Source: Actinomycetota bacterium (GTDB lineage: Bacteria; Actinomycetota; Actinomycetes; S36-B12). From it: a stretch of DNA of 7,051 nt. Location of the stretch: contig VGBQ01000137.1 in NCBI GenBank assembly GCA_016870425.1, positions 1 to 7,051 of the forward strand, written 5' to 3'. The translations under genes were made by a program, and so were the position numbers. Below, piece by piece: positions 5,745-7,051 of this stretch. Under the pieces are notes generated by a model. It was not told the DNA's origin, made no database searches, and was given only the letters and a program-made list of their open reading frames with translations. How positions within the stretch are numbered: the first letter of the stretch is position 1; every line of letters starts with the position of its first letter.

Positions 5745-7051
5745 CCGTTGAGGATGATGAGGCGTTCCTCGGTCATCTCGCGGACGGAGTAGGCCGGACC
5801 CTCGCGCGTGTTGCCCGAATCCCGCAGGCCGCCGTACGGCATCTGGTCTGCACGCCACGTCGGGACCTCGTTGATGAGGACGCCACCGAAGTCGAGCGTG
5901 CGCGCGGCCTTGATCGCCTTGGACACATCGGCTGTGAAGACCCCTGCCTGGAGTCCGTAGCGCGTGTCGTTGGCGCGAGCAAGGGCGTCGTCGAAGTCCG
6001 AGAAGGACTGGATCGCCACGACCGGGCCGAAGACCTCGAGCGCGCAGACGTTCATCTCGGGCTTCGCGTCGACGATCACCGTCGGCTGGAGCACTCCGTC
6101 CGCGCCGATCTCGCCGCCGCACGCGACTCGGCCACCGTCGGCGACGGCCTCGTCGATCCACGCCCTCACGCGATCGCGCTCGCCCGTGGAGATCAGCGCC
6201 GAGACATCAGTGGTCTCATCCATCGGGTCGCCCACGACCAGTGTTTTCACCGCGTCGACGAGCGCGGCGGACACCGGCTCAACGAGCGACTCGTGCACGA
6301 AGATGCGCTGGGTCGAGATGCACGACTGGCCAGCGTGGGAGAAGCCGGCGGTCTTGATCTTCGCGACCGCCGTCTGCCAGTCGCCATCGGCATCGATGAT
6401 GACCGGCGCATTGTTGCCGAGCTCGAGGCCGACGCGCTTGCGCGGTGCCTTGGCCCGGATGCTCCAGCCGACCTCGGGCGATCCCGTGAAGGTGATGAGA
6501 GCGACGTCGGGGTTGTCCACGAGCGCCCCGCCGACCGTCGTGCCCCCGCCCGTGACGATCTGGAGGTAGGCCGCCGGCAGCCCGCACTCCTCGATGAGCA
6601 TCCGAGCAAGAAGGATCGACGAGAAGGGCGTCTGCATGGCCGGCTTGAGCACCACGGGGCAGCCCGCGGCGATGGCCGGACCGAGCTTGTGGGCGACGAG
6701 ATTGAGCGGGAAGTTGAAGGGCGAGATCGCTCCGACTACGCCGATCGGCACGCGCAGGACGAAGCCGATCTTGCCCTCGCCCGCGGAGGACGCCTCAAGG
6801 GGCACGGTCTCACCGGTGAGCGTGCGCGCGACCGCGGCCGAGAACTGCAGGGTGCTCGCCGCACGCTCTGCTTCGACGCGCGCCGTTTTGATCGGCTTGG
6901 CGGCCTCGAGTGCGATGCAGCGACCGAACTGATCACGGCGCTCGAGCAGCAACTCTGCGGCGCGGTCGAGGATCTCGGCGCGCTTCCACTGGGCCAGCGG
7001 CTCAGCATGCAGCGCGGCCTTGGCATAGGCCACGGCGGCATCCACGTCAGC
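5741..7051 (-). CDS. NAD(P)-dependent aldehyde dehydrogenase (partial, N-terminus outside window)
   Basis: The frame runs from the right window edge to a TAG at 5743-5741 and gives about 436 residues; full-length members have about 470-480, so a few dozen N-terminal residues lie outside, and the GTG at 7045 is probably internal. The enzyme would oxidise an aldehyde to its acid in the cytoplasm. Counting from that GTG codon: SPFNFPLN (108-115) with N111, cofactor-site LKPA (133-136, K134), FTGSPEVG (186-193), LELG (207-210, general base E208), GQSC (239-242, nucleophile C242), EVFGP (337-341, E337), and a C-terminal segment with PYGGLRDSG (403-411) and EMTEER (423-428). The C-terminus resembles lactaldehyde/glyceraldehyde-type and uncharacterised ALDH subfamilies rather than betaine-aldehyde or SSADH types; the substrate is unknown. 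Two substitutions stand out: Met137 where NAD-specific members have Glu, and NN in place of the Gly-Lys of LELGGK. It is convergent with the sugar porter. Confidence 0.93.
   Translation of the reverse strand, partial: ADVDAAVAYAKAALHAEPLAQWKRAEILDRAAELLLERRDQFGRCIALEAAKPIKTARVEAERAASTLQFSAAVARTLTGETVPLEASSAGEGKIGFVLRVPIGVVGAISPFNFPLNLVAHKLGPAIAAGCPVVLKPAMQTPFSSILLARMLIEECGLPAAYLQIVTGGGTTVGGALVDNPDVALITFTGSPEVGWSIRAKAPRKRVGLELGNNAPVIIDADGDWQTAVAKIKTAGFSHAGQSCISTQRIFVHESLVEPVSAALVDAVKTLVVGDPMDETTDVSALISTGERDRVRAWIDEAVADGGRVACGGEIGADGVLQPTVIVDAKPEMNVCALEVFGPVVAIQSFSDFDDALARANDTRYGLQAGVFTADVSKAIKAARTLDFGGVLINEVPTWRADQMPYGGLRDSGNTREGPAYSVREMTEERLIILNG
5753..5777 (+). terminator. Weak candidate stem-loop terminator after the sugar porter gene
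   Basis: GATGATGAGG (5753-5762) pairs with CCTCGGTCATC (5767-5777) around a CGTT loop, forming about 10 pairs with one G-U and one bulged G. It begins 9 nt after the transporter stop and lies within the last codons of the opposing aldehyde dehydrogenase. No T-run follows, so it is not a classical intrinsic terminator, though actinobacterial terminators often lack one. It may be chance pairing in coding sequence. Confidence 0.2.

Noticed and set aside
4509..6161. A 550-codon open frame on the minus strand spanning the transporter and the end of the aldehyde dehydrogenase
   Set aside because: Its translation is a low-complexity string of Arg, Gly and Asp without a domain, and it overlaps two well-supported genes.
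5741..7051. Operon linking the sugar porter and the aldehyde dehydrogenase
   Set aside because: The genes are on opposite strands and converge, so they cannot be co-transcribed; any pathway link is only by proximity.

Overview
The window is GC-rich, gene-dense bacterial DNA with short intergenic gaps, GTG as well as ATG starts, and long spurious open frames opposite real genes. TANNNT-type -10 elements lie 6-7 nt before two start codons, a pattern typical of leaderless transcripts. Together these point to a high-GC Gram-positive organism (Actinomycetota). The genus cannot be fixed from this sequence. No rRNA, tRNA, insertion sequence, CRISPR array, prophage or origin was seen.

Layout from left to right: (1) 1-373, minus strand, the N-terminal part of a hotdog-fold acyl-CoA thioesterase-like protein that runs off the left edge. 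(2) 374-421, a 48-bp divergent promoter region with apparently leaderless starts in both directions. (3) 422-4239, plus strand, a complete sbcD-sbcC operon for the Mre11/Rad50-type nuclease-ATPase, with a 4-bp GTGA overlap. (4) 4240-4310, a 71-bp gap with a candidate promoter and ribosome binding site. (5) 4311-5744, plus strand, a complete sugar porter family MFS transporter that looks like a proton-coupled pentose/hexose permease. (6) 5741-7051, minus strand, an NAD(P)-dependent aldehyde dehydrogenase that lacks its N-terminus because the window ends. It converges on the transporter, and the two genes terminate in the same palindromic CTAG.

Functionally, SbcD and SbcC form one complex that processes DNA ends and hairpins. 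The sugar porter and the aldehyde dehydrogenase could both serve carbon metabolism (sugar uptake, and oxidation of an aldehyde derived from it), but they are convergent, so they are not one operon and the link is only suggestive. The thioesterase is divergent from sbcD with no evident functional connection.

I found no sign of a previously undescribed system. This looks like an ordinary chromosomal segment of housekeeping and metabolic genes. The points worth a second look are architectural: overlapping divergent leaderless promoters, convergent stop codons sharing one tetranucleotide, and substitutions in the aldehyde dehydrogenase cofactor and active-site motifs.
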